From CAWGUU01 sp963825765 (lineage in GTDB: Bacteria > Actinomycetota > Acidimicrobiia > Acidimicrobiales > AC-14), in NCBI GenBank assembly GCA_963825765.1, contig CAWGUU010000014.1, positions 310,001 through 374,000 of the forward strand: 64,000 bases of DNA, written 5' to 3'. The position numbers and the translations under genes are program-made. Every line of letters starts with the position of its first letter. Positions within the stretch are counted from its first letter, which is position 1. Below are positions 1 to 7,657 of the stretch, in pieces. The notes beneath the pieces are model-generated. The model saw only the letters and a program-made list of their open reading frames with translations, was not told the DNA's origin and did not search any database.

Positions 1-193
1 GGCCGGGCTGGCCCGCATCGCCGCCCGCGGCGGCACCGCGGTCGTGCAGGACCCGGCGACAGCTGAGCGCGCCACCATGCCCGCCGCCGCCCTCGCCGCC
101 ACGCCCGGCGCCGTCGTGCTGGACCTCGACGAGATCGCGCCGTTCCTCCACCAGGGCTGCGGCGCCCCATCCGAAGCGATGGTGCACCAATGA
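1..193 (+). CDS. cheB: Protein-glutamate methylesterase CheB, C-terminal end (partial)
   Basis: The window opens inside this gene; the first whole codon is at base 2 and about 63 codons remain. The tail reads GGTAVVQDPATAE, then a Met-Pro-Ala-Ala-Ala segment and LDEIAPFL, which is the usual end of the CheB catalytic domain (family knowledge: removes methyl groups from chemoreceptor glutamates, or acts in chemotaxis-like signalling operons). The active-site Ser and His lie outside the window. Its TGA overlaps the ATG of the next gene (ATGA), so it is translationally coupled to the hybrid regulator downstream. Confidence 0.8.
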   Translation, partial: AGLARIAARGGTAVVQDPATAERATMPAAALAATPGAVVLDLDEIAPFLHQGCGAPSEAMVHQ

Positions 194-1335
194 GCGCGGG
201 GCCCAACGTCCTCATCGTCGACGACCGGCCCGACAACCTGCTGGCCCTGGAGGAGACGCTGCGGCCGCTCCAGGTGACGGTCACGAGGGCGGGGTCCGGC
301 GCCGAGGCACTGCGCCACCTGCTGGTCGAGGAGTTCGCCGTCATCCTCCTGGACGTCCAGATGCCGGAGCTCGACGGCTACGAAACGGCGAGGCTGATCA
401 AGAGCCGAGCCCGCACCGCCGGCATCCCGATCATCTTCCTCACCGCCATCAACCGCGAGATCGTCCACCAGCTGCGGGGTTACGGCGCCGGTGCCGTCGA
501 CTACGTGTCCAAGCCGTTCGAGCCCGAGGTGCTGCGGTCCAAGGTCGCGGTCTTCGTGGCGCTCCACCAGCAGGCCCAGGTGATCACCGACCAGAACCGG
601 ATGCTGGCTGAGCGGCTCGACGACCGCGACAGGGACAAGGCTGCCCTGTCGCGCCACGCCGCCGAGCTGCTGCGGTCCAACGCCGCCCTCGACCGGTTCG
701 CGTCTGCGGTCGGCAACGAGATCCTCGAGCCGGTCCACGTCGTGTCCGGCCTGCTCGAGCTTGTCGTCGACCGTCACTCCGAAGAGCTCGACGAGGAGGG
801 CAGGGCGCTCGTCGGTCGGGCCCGGGAGCGGTCGATCGAGGTGGGCGACCACGTCGAACGGCTCCTGACCGGTGCCCGGGGCAGCAGCGAGCCGAGCCGC
901 CGCGACCCCGTCGAGCTCGACGACGTGGTGGCGGAGGTACGCCGCCAGCTGGCGCCCGCCCTCGAACGCACGGGAGCAACGGTCACCGCCGACCCGCTGC
1001 CGCGGGTGCTCGGCGACGAGTGGCAGCTGGTCCAGGTCTTCGTCCACCTGGTCGACAACGCCATCCGCGCCGGCGGCTCCGACCCCCAGGTCCACATCGG
1101 GCTCAGCCGGCGCCGCGACGACTGGGTGGTGAGCGTCACCGACAACGGGTCGGGGATGAGCCCCGACGAGCAGGTCAAGCTGTTCTCGACGCTCCCCCTC
1201 AACGGCGGGGATGGTGGCCTGGCCATCACCCGCCGGGTCGTCGAGCGCCACGGCGGGTCGATGACGGTGGAGTCGGTTCCCGGCCAGGGCACCACCGTCG
1301 CGTTCACGCTCCCCGTCGCCCCCGACCCCGAGTAG
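190..1335 (+). CDS. Receiver domain fused to a histidine-kinase-like ATPase (phospho-His replaced)
   Basis: 381 aa. Residues 5-120 form a response-regulator receiver with acidic pair D11/D12, phospho-acceptor D55 and K108. A coiled linker (about 125-165) leads to a HisKA-like helix and a HATPase_c domain with N-box VDNAIRAGG, G1 box DNGSGMSPDEQ and G2 box GDGGLAIT. In the HisKA helix the family pattern (F-A-S-x-x-S-H-D/E-L-x-E-P) reads FASAVGNEILEP, so position 176, where the phosphorylated His should be, is Asn. The protein therefore probably does not autophosphorylate in the normal way; it could bind ATP or act as a scaffold. It sits between cheB and a second receiver protein in one operon. 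No membrane segment is seen, so it is cytoplasmic. Confidence 0.85.
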   Translation: MSAGPNVLIVDDRPDNLLALEETLRPLQVTVTRAGSGAEALRHLLVEEFAVILLDVQMPELDGYETARLIKSRARTAGIPIIFLTAINREIVHQLRGYGAGAVDYVSKPFEPEVLRSKVAVFVALHQQAQVITDQNRMLAERLDDRDRDKAALSRHAAELLRSNAALDRFASAVGNEILEPVHVVSGLLELVVDRHSEELDEEGRALVGRARERSIEVGDHVERLLTGARGSSEPSRRDPVELDDVVAEVRRQLAPALERTGATVTADPLPRVLGDEWQLVQVFVHLVDNAIRAGGSDPQVHIGLSRRRDDWVVSVTDNGSGMSPDEQVKLFSTLPLNGGDGGLAITRRVVERHGGSMTVESVPGQGTTVAFTLPVAPDPE

Positions 1336-1337
1336 CC

Positions 1338-2114
1338 ATGCTCTACCGGCTCCTGGTCGTCGACGACGACCCTGACTACCGCCTCCTCGTCCGGCTCGCA
1401 CTGGACGGTCAGCGTGCACTGGCGCCGGCGGGCGAGGCGGCCACGGTGGAGGAGGCCGTCGACCTGGCCGCCCGGGAACAGCCGGACCTGGTCCTGCTGG
1501 ACCTGCTGCTCGTCGGGAGCGACGGTCGGTCGCCCCTGGGCGACCTGGCGAGCGCGGCGCCGGGAACCACGATCCTGGTCACCTCCGCGTTCGCCGAGGG
1601 CGACGGCCAGGTGCGCCTGCCGTCCGGCCGGCCCGTCGGCCACCTGTCCAAGGCGGTCCCGCCCAGCCGCCTGCCCGAGGAGATCCTGCTCCTGGCCGGC
1701 ATGCTCGACACCGTCGGGCAGGCCCTCGACGTGGCCGCCGCCCGCCTCTCCCCCGAACCCCCGAGCGCGGCGCGGGCCCGCCGCTTCGTCGAGGAGACCC
1801 TGGCCCGGTGGCAGTGCGAGGACCTGCTCGACACGGTGAAGCTGCTGGTCAGCGAGCTGGTGGGCAACGCCGTCGCTTATGCCCGTTCCGACGTCGAGGT
1901 GGCCGTGAAGCTGCTCCCCGACCGGCTGCGGATCGAGGTTGCGGACGAGTCGGCCGACTGGCTGCGGCGGCGGACGGCGGCGGGCGACGCCGTTTCGGGA
2001 CGCGGCATCGACGTGGTGGAGGCCCTCGCCGAGTCCTGGGGAGTCGCTCCTCGCCGCGGGGGCAAGGCCGTCTGGTTCGAGCTGCCTCGCCCGGCCGCCC
2101 CTGCCGAGACCTGA
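1338..2114 (+). CDS. Receiver domain fused to RsbW-like serine-kinase ATPase
   Basis: 258 aa from ATG 2 bases after the previous stop. Residues 1-120 are a receiver with D9-D11, phospho-acceptor D55 and K105. Residues about 145-255 match the HATPase_c_2 fold of anti-sigma-factor kinases: SELVGNAVAYA (N-box), EVADES (G1) and GRGIDVVEALAESWGV (G2-like end). The family phosphorylates an anti-anti-sigma partner and binds a sigma factor; here the receiver probably gates that activity. The neighbouring PP2C phosphatase is the expected opposing enzyme, so the operon looks like a partner-switching module driven by two-component input. No STAS partner or sigma factor lies in the window. Confidence 0.8.
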   Translation: MLYRLLVVDDDPDYRLLVRLALDGQRALAPAGEAATVEEAVDLAAREQPDLVLLDLLLVGSDGRSPLGDLASAAPGTTILVTSAFAEGDGQVRLPSGRPVGHLSKAVPPSRLPEEILLLAGMLDTVGQALDVAAARLSPEPPSAARARRFVEETLARWQCEDLLDTVKLLVSELVGNAVAYARSDVEVAVKLLPDRLRIEVADESADWLRRRTAAGDAVSGRGIDVVEALAESWGVAPRRGGKAVWFELPRPAAPAET

Positions 2115-2115
2115 C

Positions 2116-3402
2116 GTGGAGCGGCCCGACCTCCCCGAGCCGTCCCGCCCCGAGCCCTCGCGTGTCGAATCGGTGCTGCTCCGGCTGCCGGCGATCCTCG
2201 CCGACCTGGATCCGATGCGGCTCTCGGTCGGTCTCACCGACGCCGCCAGGGAGCTCACCGGTGCCGAGTTCGGCATCTTCAGCGGCATCGACGAGGACGA
2301 GCTCAGGTTCGTCGGTACCTCCGAGGAGACCTTCGCCGAGCGACCCGCCCCCCACCGGGCACCCCTGCTCGCGCCCGGCCTGCGAACGGGCGATCCGCTG
2401 CGCATCGACGACGTCGCCCGGTGGGCCCCGAGCGAGGAGTCGGCCCGCCCGTACGGCTCGATGGCCGACGGCCGCATGGTCCGCAGCTACCTGTCCGCTC
2501 CGGTGCGGAGCCCGTCGGGCCAGCTTCTGGGGTCGATGCTCATGGGCCACCAGATGCCCCGCGCCTTCGACCGCGGGGCGGAGCGCCTGCTGGTGGGCAT
2601 GTGCGACCACCTGGCCGTCGCCCTCGAGAACGCGGCGCTGTTCCAGGAGCGGACCCATGTGGCTCGCGCCCTCCAACAGACCCTGCTGCCGCCCCTGCTC
2701 CCCACCATCCCCGGTGTCGAGTTGGCCGCCCGCTACCGCCCCACCGGCGCCGGCAACCTGGTCGGGGGCGACTTCTACGACGTCTTCGAGCTCGGCGACG
2801 GCGAGTGGGGGGTCGTCCTCGGCGACGTCAGCGGTTTCGGGCCGGAGGCCGCCGCCCTCACCGGGCTGGCCAGGTACACGGTGCGGGCCGTGGCCGGCCA
2901 GGAGGATCCGGGCGGCGTGCTGCGGGTGCTCAACCAGGCGCTCTGCGGCCAGCACGCCGCCGACCGGTTCTGCTCGGCGGTCTACCTGCGGCTACGTCCC
3001 CGCCCCGACGGCACCGTCGTGCTGCGGGTGGCGGTCGGCGGCCATCCGCCGCCGCTGGTCGTCCGCGACACCGGCACGGTCGAGCCGGTCGTCGTCACCG
3101 AAAGCATGCTCCTCGGTCTCTTCGTCGACGCCCAGCTGTGCGACAGGGAGGTGGTGCTGTCGGCCGGGGACGCCCTGGTGCTCTACACCGACGGCGTGAT
3201 CGAGGCCCGGGACCCGGACGGCGAGCAGTTCGGGCAGGAGCGGCTCGAGCACGTCCTCGTACGCGCCGCAGGACGCACCGCGGACGGGATCGCCCGGCGG
3301 GTCGACCTCTCGGCCCTCGACTTCTCGGACGGACGCACCCTCGACGACGTGGCCGTGGTGGTGATCCGGGCGTCGGCCCGTGACGGCCCGACCACCAGTT
3401 AG
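2116..3402 (+). CDS. GAF-domain PP2C-type (SpoIIE/RsbU-like) serine phosphatase
   Basis: 428 aa from GTG, 1 base after the upstream TGA. The N-terminal half is a GAF-like sensor (about residues 20-185, ending in helix LVGMCDHLAVALENAALF). A linker with LQQTLLPP leads into the phosphatase domain. Metal-binding motifs are present: VGGDFYDVF, GDVSGFGPEAAALT, DALVLYTDGVIEARD and DDVAVVV. The family dephosphorylates anti-anti-sigma proteins. Position directly behind an RsbW-like ATPase supports a partner-switching role. The small ligand or stress sensed by the GAF domain cannot be told from sequence. Confidence 0.88.
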   Translation: MERPDLPEPSRPEPSRVESVLLRLPAILADLDPMRLSVGLTDAARELTGAEFGIFSGIDEDELRFVGTSEETFAERPAPHRAPLLAPGLRTGDPLRIDDVARWAPSEESARPYGSMADGRMVRSYLSAPVRSPSGQLLGSMLMGHQMPRAFDRGAERLLVGMCDHLAVALENAALFQERTHVARALQQTLLPPLLPTIPGVELAARYRPTGAGNLVGGDFYDVFELGDGEWGVVLGDVSGFGPEAAALTGLARYTVRAVAGQEDPGGVLRVLNQALCGQHAADRFCSAVYLRLRPRPDGTVVLRVAVGGHPPPLVVRDTGTVEPVVVTESMLLGLFVDAQLCDREVVLSAGDALVLYTDGVIEARDPDGEQFGQERLEHVLVRAAGRTADGIARRVDLSALDFSDGRTLDDVAVVVIRASARDGPTTS

Positions 3403-3441
3403 GAGCGGGGCTGACCGGCTGTCACAAGGTGCAGGTACGGG

Positions 3442-3690
3442 TCAGCGGTCGTCGGACAGGCGGCGCTGGCGCCGGGGAAGCGTGTCGCCCGACGAGGGGT
3501 GGTCCCGGCGCTCGGACGCGCACTGGGCGACCCACTGGTCGGGGACACCGTCGAGCTTGCGCACCTTGCGGTCGAACCGCCACATCCCGAACCGGCGTTG
3601 TACCCGGGCCCCGAGAGCCCGGTAGATGAGCACTGCGACGCCGATGCCAAGGCACACGTAGGCCGCTATTTCGAGGATCGTGTCGGTCAT
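3442..3690 (-). CDS. Small membrane protein, unknown function
   Basis: 82 aa. One membrane helix near residues 5-24 (ILEIAAYVCLGIGVAVLIY) is followed by a basic, charged cytoplasmic tail (RRFGMWRFDRKVRKL) ending in an Arg-rich stretch. A GGAGG ribosome site lies 8 bases before the ATG, which fixes the start. It stands alone on the minus strand, converging on the phosphatase operon. No family recognised. The strong ribosome site and the single hydrophobic helix argue that it is real. Confidence 0.6.
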   Translation of the reverse strand: MTDTILEIAAYVCLGIGVAVLIYRALGARVQRRFGMWRFDRKVRKLDGVPDQWVAQCASERRDHPSSGDTLPRRQRRLSDDR

Positions 3691-3809
3691 CGCCTCTGCC
3701 TCCAGATGATGTTCGTACAGCTCATGTATCGGCGGGAACGGCCGAATCCTTGAGCGCAGACAGTTCCTTCCATCGGGGGCCGGGCGCCAAACTCCGGCGC
3801 GCGCCGCCG

Positions 3810-4451
3810 TCAGGACGTGAACGGCGTGGCCGGTTTCCCGATGTCGACCGCACGCCAGCAGTACCAGGCAGCAACCGTGCGGAACGGCCGGTAGGTGTCG
3901 CCCAGGGCCTCCAGCTCGGCGGGGGCGGGCGGGGTGTCGAGCCCGTGGATGCGGGCGTAGCCGGCGCGGACGCCCAGGTCGCCGGTGGGCCAGACGTCGG
4001 GGCGGTTCAGGTAGAACATGAGGAACATCTGTGCCGTCCACGGCCCGATACCCCTGACTCGGGTCAGCCGCTCGACGATCTGGTCGTCGCCGAGGGCGCT
4101 CCATCCCCGGAGGCGAACCGTGCCGTCGAGTGCCTTGGCGGCCAGGTCCTTGATCGACGCCACCTTGGCCGCCGACAGCCCGACCGCCCGCAGGTCCTCC
4201 TCGGGTGTCGCCGCCACCGCCGCCGGCGTCGGCCGCCCGCCGTAGAGGGCGGCGAACCGGCCATGGATGGCGCCGGCGGCCGCCCCCGCCAGCTGCTGGT
4301 AGCAGATCGCCCGGGCCAGGGCGGCGAAGGCGCCGCCGGGCGTGCGCCCTCGGGCCAGCGTGCACGGCCCGTGCCCGGCCATCGTCGCGGCGAGGGCGGG
4401 GTCGGCCGCGGCGAGGGAGGCGAGGGCGTCGTCCCACTTGCCGGTGGTCAT
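3810..4451 (-). CDS. DNA-3-methyladenine glycosylase II-like (HhH-GPD)
   Basis: 213 aa. The helix-hairpin-helix reads RVRGIGPWTAQMFLMFYL (about 131-148) and is followed by RPDVWPTGDLGV, in which D158 matches the catalytic Asp of the AlkA/HhH-GPD family. These enzymes excise alkylated bases as the first step of base-excision repair. The length matches the shorter AlkA forms without the N-terminal domain. The conserved YQQLAG helix lies near residue 51. It begins with ATG 17 bases after the next minus-strand gene ends, so the two may be cotranscribed. Confidence 0.87.
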   Translation of the reverse strand: MTTGKWDDALASLAAADPALAATMAGHGPCTLARGRTPGGAFAALARAICYQQLAGAAAGAIHGRFAALYGGRPTPAAVAATPEEDLRAVGLSAAKVASIKDLAAKALDGTVRLRGWSALGDDQIVERLTRVRGIGPWTAQMFLMFYLNRPDVWPTGDLGVRAGYARIHGLDTPPAPAELEALGDTYRPFRTVAAWYCWRAVDIGKPATPFTS

Positions 4452-4468
4452 TGACTCACGCGCACTGC

Positions 4469-5296
4469 TCAGGCCGGAGGGGTGTCGCTCCCCTGGGCGA
4501 CGAGGCTCCGAAGCCACGCCAGCGGGGCGGCCAGGTCGGGCTCGGCGTCGGCCATCTCCCGCAGGCGCTGGGCGAGGGCCGGCATCTGGGTCGGTCCGAG
4601 GACTGCTGCGCAGTTGGCGACGGCGCGCGCCGCCTCGTCGCGGTCCTCGGCGCGCAGGCTGGCCAGCATCAGGAGCAGCTGGGCCTCCGGCTCCTCCGGG
4701 AACAGGCCGGCCAGCACCCGTGCCCGCGGCAGCGCCCAGGCCGGGTCGCTCTTGCCGCTGGGGCCGGTGACCAGGTTCCGCAGGCGCTCGGGGTCGAGAA
4801 GGAGCTCGAAGGCCTTCTCCGGCCCGTCGACCTGGCACAGGGTGAGCAGGCCCCGGTGGACCAGCAGGTCGGGCTGGTCGGGGTTGTCGGCAGCCAGCAC
4901 CGCGGACACGACCTCGGCGTCGTCGGTGAGCAGGGCGTCCTGGTGCTGCTCGAAGTAGGCGCGCGCCTCCTCCCACGACTGGGTGCCCACCCAGGCCACG
5001 ATCAGCTCGGCCAGGGCGTGGCGGTTGCTCGACTCCAGCAGCGCCTGGTAGGCGGCGTCGATGCCACCTCCGCGCGCCGCCCGCAGAAGCTCCAGGTGCA
5101 GCTGCAGCACCTGCTCGTCGGGATTGTCGTCGATCAGCCTGAGCAGCGCGGCGTCGGCCTCGTCGGTGAACAGGTGGTCGGCGTGGTCGGCGAGGAACGC
5201 CCGCGACTCTTCCCAGTTCTCGGTTGTTATCCAGTCCACGAGTCGGCGGGCCACGCCCGGCTCGCCTTCGTGCTCGGCAACGCTCCCGTCGGACAT
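4469..5296 (-). CDS. Helical-repeat protein with internal duplication, unknown function
   Basis: 275 aa, acidic, soluble. Two copies of one module are visible: WITTENWEESRAFLADH...LFTDEADAALLRLIDDNPDE and WVGTQSWEEARAYFEQH...LLTDDAEVVSAVLAADNPDQ, each followed by LHLELL or HRGLL. The Trp-Glu-Glu-[SA]-Arg core and the helical spacing resemble tetratricopeptide-type repeats found in large actinobacterial CHAT/TPR proteins. The C-terminal third (EPEAQLLLMLASLRAEDRDEAARAV) is again TPR-like. No catalytic motif is seen. A protein-interaction role is inferred only from the fold type. Confidence 0.6.
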   Translation of the reverse strand: MSDGSVAEHEGEPGVARRLVDWITTENWEESRAFLADHADHLFTDEADAALLRLIDDNPDEQVLQLHLELLRAARGGGIDAAYQALLESSNRHALAELIVAWVGTQSWEEARAYFEQHQDALLTDDAEVVSAVLAADNPDQPDLLVHRGLLTLCQVDGPEKAFELLLDPERLRNLVTGPSGKSDPAWALPRARVLAGLFPEEPEAQLLLMLASLRAEDRDEAARAVANCAAVLGPTQMPALAQRLREMADAEPDLAAPLAWLRSLVAQGSDTPPA

Positions 5297-5305
5297 CGGC
5301 CCACC

Positions 5306-5647
5306 CTAAGCGCCCGCGGGCGGTGTCCTGGTCGCCACCGACGGCTCGGACAGGTTCTTCAGGCGCTCCAGCTGCTCCCAGTGACGGGCGATCCGTTCCT
5401 TGCCAACCGGCGTGAGCGCCACGTTGGTGTTCGGCTTCTTGAGCACGAACCGTTTTTCGATCCTCACCAGCCCCGCCTCCTCCAGCTTGGTCAGGTGGCT
5501 GGACAGGTTCCCCTTGGTCAGCCCGGTCGTACGCTGGAGGAACACGAAGTCGGCGTCCTTCACCGACGACAGCACGGTCAGGATGGCCAGCCGGCCCGGC
5601 TCGTGGATGAGCCGGTCGAGGACGAGCTCGTCGTTACGCTCCGACAT
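5306..5647 (-). CDS. Winged-helix transcriptional regulator (MarR/ArsR-like, HTH_34 type)
   Basis: 113 aa. Residues 5-95 give a compact winged helix: LIHEPGRLAILTVLSSVKDADFVFLQRTTGLTKG contains the first helices, NLSSHLTKLEEAGLV is the recognition helix, and RIEKRFVLKKPNTNVALTPVG is the wing. This architecture is common in small actinobacterial regulators that sit next to a membrane protein. Its ATG lies inside the end of the upstream membrane-protein gene (14-bp overlap), so the two are translationally coupled. It probably acts on the paired sites in front of that operon (6238-6294), which is inference. Confidence 0.82.
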   Translation of the reverse strand: MSERNDELVLDRLIHEPGRLAILTVLSSVKDADFVFLQRTTGLTKGNLSSHLTKLEEAGLVRIEKRFVLKKPNTNVALTPVGKERIARHWEQLERLKNLSEPSVATRTPPAGA

Positions 5648-6224
5648 TGCTGTTCTCGGCGCGCCGCTCCGTCGCCGGCCCGAACGAGCGGACCAGGGCG
5701 AGGTGGTCGAAGATCCCGGCAACGATGCAGGCGGCACCCATCGGGAGCCAGGCGACGGACACCTTGTCCGACAGCCCGCCCCACACCGGTAGGAGCCCGA
5801 CCACCAGCAGGGCGCCCCAGATGACCAGGTGGCGGCGCTTCAGCCCCACGCAGATGGCGAACCAGGCCAGCATGGCCAGGGCGAACCCGGCGGTGAACAG
5901 GCTGACCGGCAGGTCGAGGTTGAAATCGACGATGGGCCCGCCGACCATCGCCGCCCCGATCAGCACGCCGCCCAGCGCGTACCGCACCTGCCTGCTCCGC
6001 GAGGGGGTGGCCCGGCCGTAGTTGTCGTTGTAATAGAGGTAGGTGGCCAGGGCCGCGGCGGCGATGGCGCCGAGGCACGCCGCGTAGATCCAGGGGTTGC
6101 CCAGTGGGCCCCAGCCCAGGTTGCCGATGCCGGTGAGCATGAACAGCACGCCGATCGGGATGCCGAACAGTCCCCGCAGATAGGTGACCTGTGCCGCCGC
6201 CGACTCCAGCTCCTTGCGTTCCAT
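5634..6224 (-). CDS. Multi-pass membrane protein, unknown function
   Basis: 196 aa with about six hydrophobic segments (for example GIPIGVLFMLTGIGNLG, AACLGAIAAAALATYLYY, ALGGVLIGAAMVGG, LFTAGFALAMLAWFAICVG, LVIWGALLVVGLLPVW and WLPMGAACIVAGIFDHLAL). Short charged loops separate them. No transporter signature is recognised. The gene is first in a two-gene operon with a winged-helix regulator, a common arrangement for autoregulated membrane proteins. An AT-richer promoter region with two inverted CAACTAGTTTG sites lies just upstream. Confidence 0.7.
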   Translation of the reverse strand: MERKELESAAAQVTYLRGLFGIPIGVLFMLTGIGNLGWGPLGNPWIYAACLGAIAAAALATYLYYNDNYGRATPSRSRQVRYALGGVLIGAAMVGGPIVDFNLDLPVSLFTAGFALAMLAWFAICVGLKRRHLVIWGALLVVGLLPVWGGLSDKVSVAWLPMGAACIVAGIFDHLALVRSFGPATERRAENSNVGA

Positions 6225-6237
6225 CGTTCCGACCTCT

Positions 6238-6294
6238 CAAACTAGTTGGCACCGCAAACCGTATGCGTCCACGGCCGCCCTGTCAACTAGTTTG
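6238..6294. promoter_or_regulatory. Inverted-repeat operator upstream of the regulator operon
   Basis: CAAACTAGTTG (6238-6248) and CAACTAGTTTG (6284-6294) are exact reverse complements of each other, 35 bp apart, and each arm is itself nearly palindromic around ACTAGT. They begin 14 bp before the start of the membrane protein at 6224. Arrangement and position fit a two-site operator for the winged-helix regulator encoded by the same operon. Binding is inference. Confidence 0.6.
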
Positions 6295-6317
6295 CGGCAC
6301 AAACCTTGCGCCGTTGG

Positions 6318-6506
6318 CTACTGACCGGCAGGTTTCGATCGACGGAAGTTGTGCGGCTGGGGCGGCGTGTCCGACTCGGTTACCTGCAGATCGTCCTTCT
6401 CGCGGCCGGACCAACCGACGCCCTTTGTGGCGAAGGTGGTCGGCACCTCAGGTGCCAGCTCGTCGTCGCGGTTGTCTTCGTCCGTCGGTCGGTCTTCGTC
6501 GGTCAT
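6318..6506 (-). CDS. Small acidic protein, unknown function
   Basis: 62 aa, very hydrophilic, with an acidic N-terminus (MTDEDRPTDEDNRDDELAPE) and a basic C-terminal end. It has no hydrophobic helix and is probably disordered. The ATG has AAGGAG 11 bases upstream and GGGAG 3 bases upstream on the minus strand. The frame is open further upstream, so the start is uncertain. It resembles no family I know. Support is only the ribosome site and the strongly biased composition. Confidence 0.35.
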   Translation of the reverse strand: MTDEDRPTDEDNRDDELAPEVPTTFATKGVGWSGREKDDLQVTESDTPPQPHNFRRSKPAGQ

Positions 6507-6951
6507 GGACTCCCTGTCTCCTTCGCAAGCACGAATGCGGAAAACGCCGGCGCGACACCTCGAGCCTGCGGGGCTTCCCGTCGTATCCTCTCTACCCGCT
6601 TTCCTGCCCCCATCACTTCCGGTCGGTGTCGGGCTCCGAGCGCTCACCTGGCCGCGGCATCATGCGGGTGTGACAGCTGGGAAGGACCGCGGCAGGCTGA
6701 TCTTCGATCCTGACCGCTTCTGGCCCCGTCGGTGAGGTCCTCCCGATGCGCAAGATCTGGTTACACGAATGGCCGTCGTCCCGTCCGGGTGGTGGGAGTA
6801 CGCCGTCTTTGTCATCACCGCGTTCGTGGGTGCTCTGTTTGTCGCAGCGACAGCGACGGCCACGGGATCGTTGGTGCTGGCATCCAGGCAGCTCTGGGCG
6901 TGCTCTTTCTCGGCACGTACGCCTCGTTCGCGGGCTGGCGAGGTAGCCGTC
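6507..6951. other. Stretch without a convincing gene, possible decayed 5' region
   Basis: About 445 bases between the small acidic gene and the HPr-kinase-like remnant. All plus-strand frames are short or poorly biased. One frame from 6769 gives a single hydrophobic run (WWEYAVFVITAFVGALFVAA, about 6793-6852), and another gives a second hydrophobic run near 6880-6930, as if one membrane protein had been broken by frameshifts. I cannot decide between decayed coding sequence and chance. Confidence 0.3.
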
Positions 6952-7657
6952 GTGGCTACTCCCACCTCGAACGTTGCATGCTCCTCCAAGGCGAGGTGCT
7001 CGTCGTCTCCGCGGCTCGGACGGCTTGCGCTCCATGCCGGCGTCATCGAGTGGCGCGGCGCCGCGTTCGTCGTTGCGGGCGTGCAGGGAGCGGGCAAATC
7101 CACGACCGTCACCGCGCTGATCCAGCGGGGCTGTGCGGCGATCAGCGACGACGTGGCCGTCCTCACCAGACAGACCCGCGGCTGGGCCGTCTTCCCCGGC
7201 ATACCGGGCATCCGGCTGACGCCTCAGGCGCGGGAGGCACTCGGGATCCCAGCGGCAGCGGCGGCTCCCGCTCTGGCCGCGCTCGCCGCAACTCCCCGGA
7301 GTGGACTACGAGCGACTCGAGGACAAGGGAGTCGTCTCCTTCGCCGAGGGAGCGGATCACCCCGCCGGCGCCGCGCCGCTCCCCCTGGCGGGCATCTTCC
7401 TGCTGCCCCCACGCGCCGAACGGCTGCAGGAGCCCCTTGTATCGGCCCTTTCCGCAGCGGCAGCCGTGCCCCACGTGGTCGCCCAGCTCCTCACCCCGGC
7501 GTGGCTCGCCCCCACTATCGACGCCCAGCGGTTCTCGACCTTGGCCGATCTGGTTGGCGCGACGCCGGTCCGCACGGTGGAACGGCCCGACAGCCTGGCG
7601 GCCCTACCCCGCCTCTGCGATGCGATGCTGGACGAGATGGGCCGGCTGCGAGGTTGA
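6952..7657 (+). pseudogene. HPr-kinase-like P-loop protein, frameshifted
   Basis: Frame 1 encodes LALHAGVIEWRGAAFVVAG followed by P-loop GVQGAGKSTT (7078-7107) and AISDDVAVL, the pattern of the HprK/P C-terminal kinase fold found as a stand-alone enzyme in lasso-peptide and other RiPP clusters. After GIPGIRLTPQAREALGIP the family-like sequence continues in frame 2 (VDYERLEDKGVVSFAEG, APLPLAGIFLLPPRAERL) to the TGA at 7655-7657. The switch lies within 7261-7300 and is equivalent to one extra base. The 5' end is uncertain; GTG 6952 is the nearest in-frame candidate. The family phosphorylates serine on a protein or peptide substrate. Either a pseudogene or a sequencing indel; the second half keeps good coding character. 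Confidence 0.6.

Noticed and set aside
6769..6951. Start of the HPr-kinase-like gene at ATG 6769
   Set aside because: The added 61 residues include a lone hydrophobic run and Ser/Arg-rich sequence unlike the family; coding quality is poor before about 7015.
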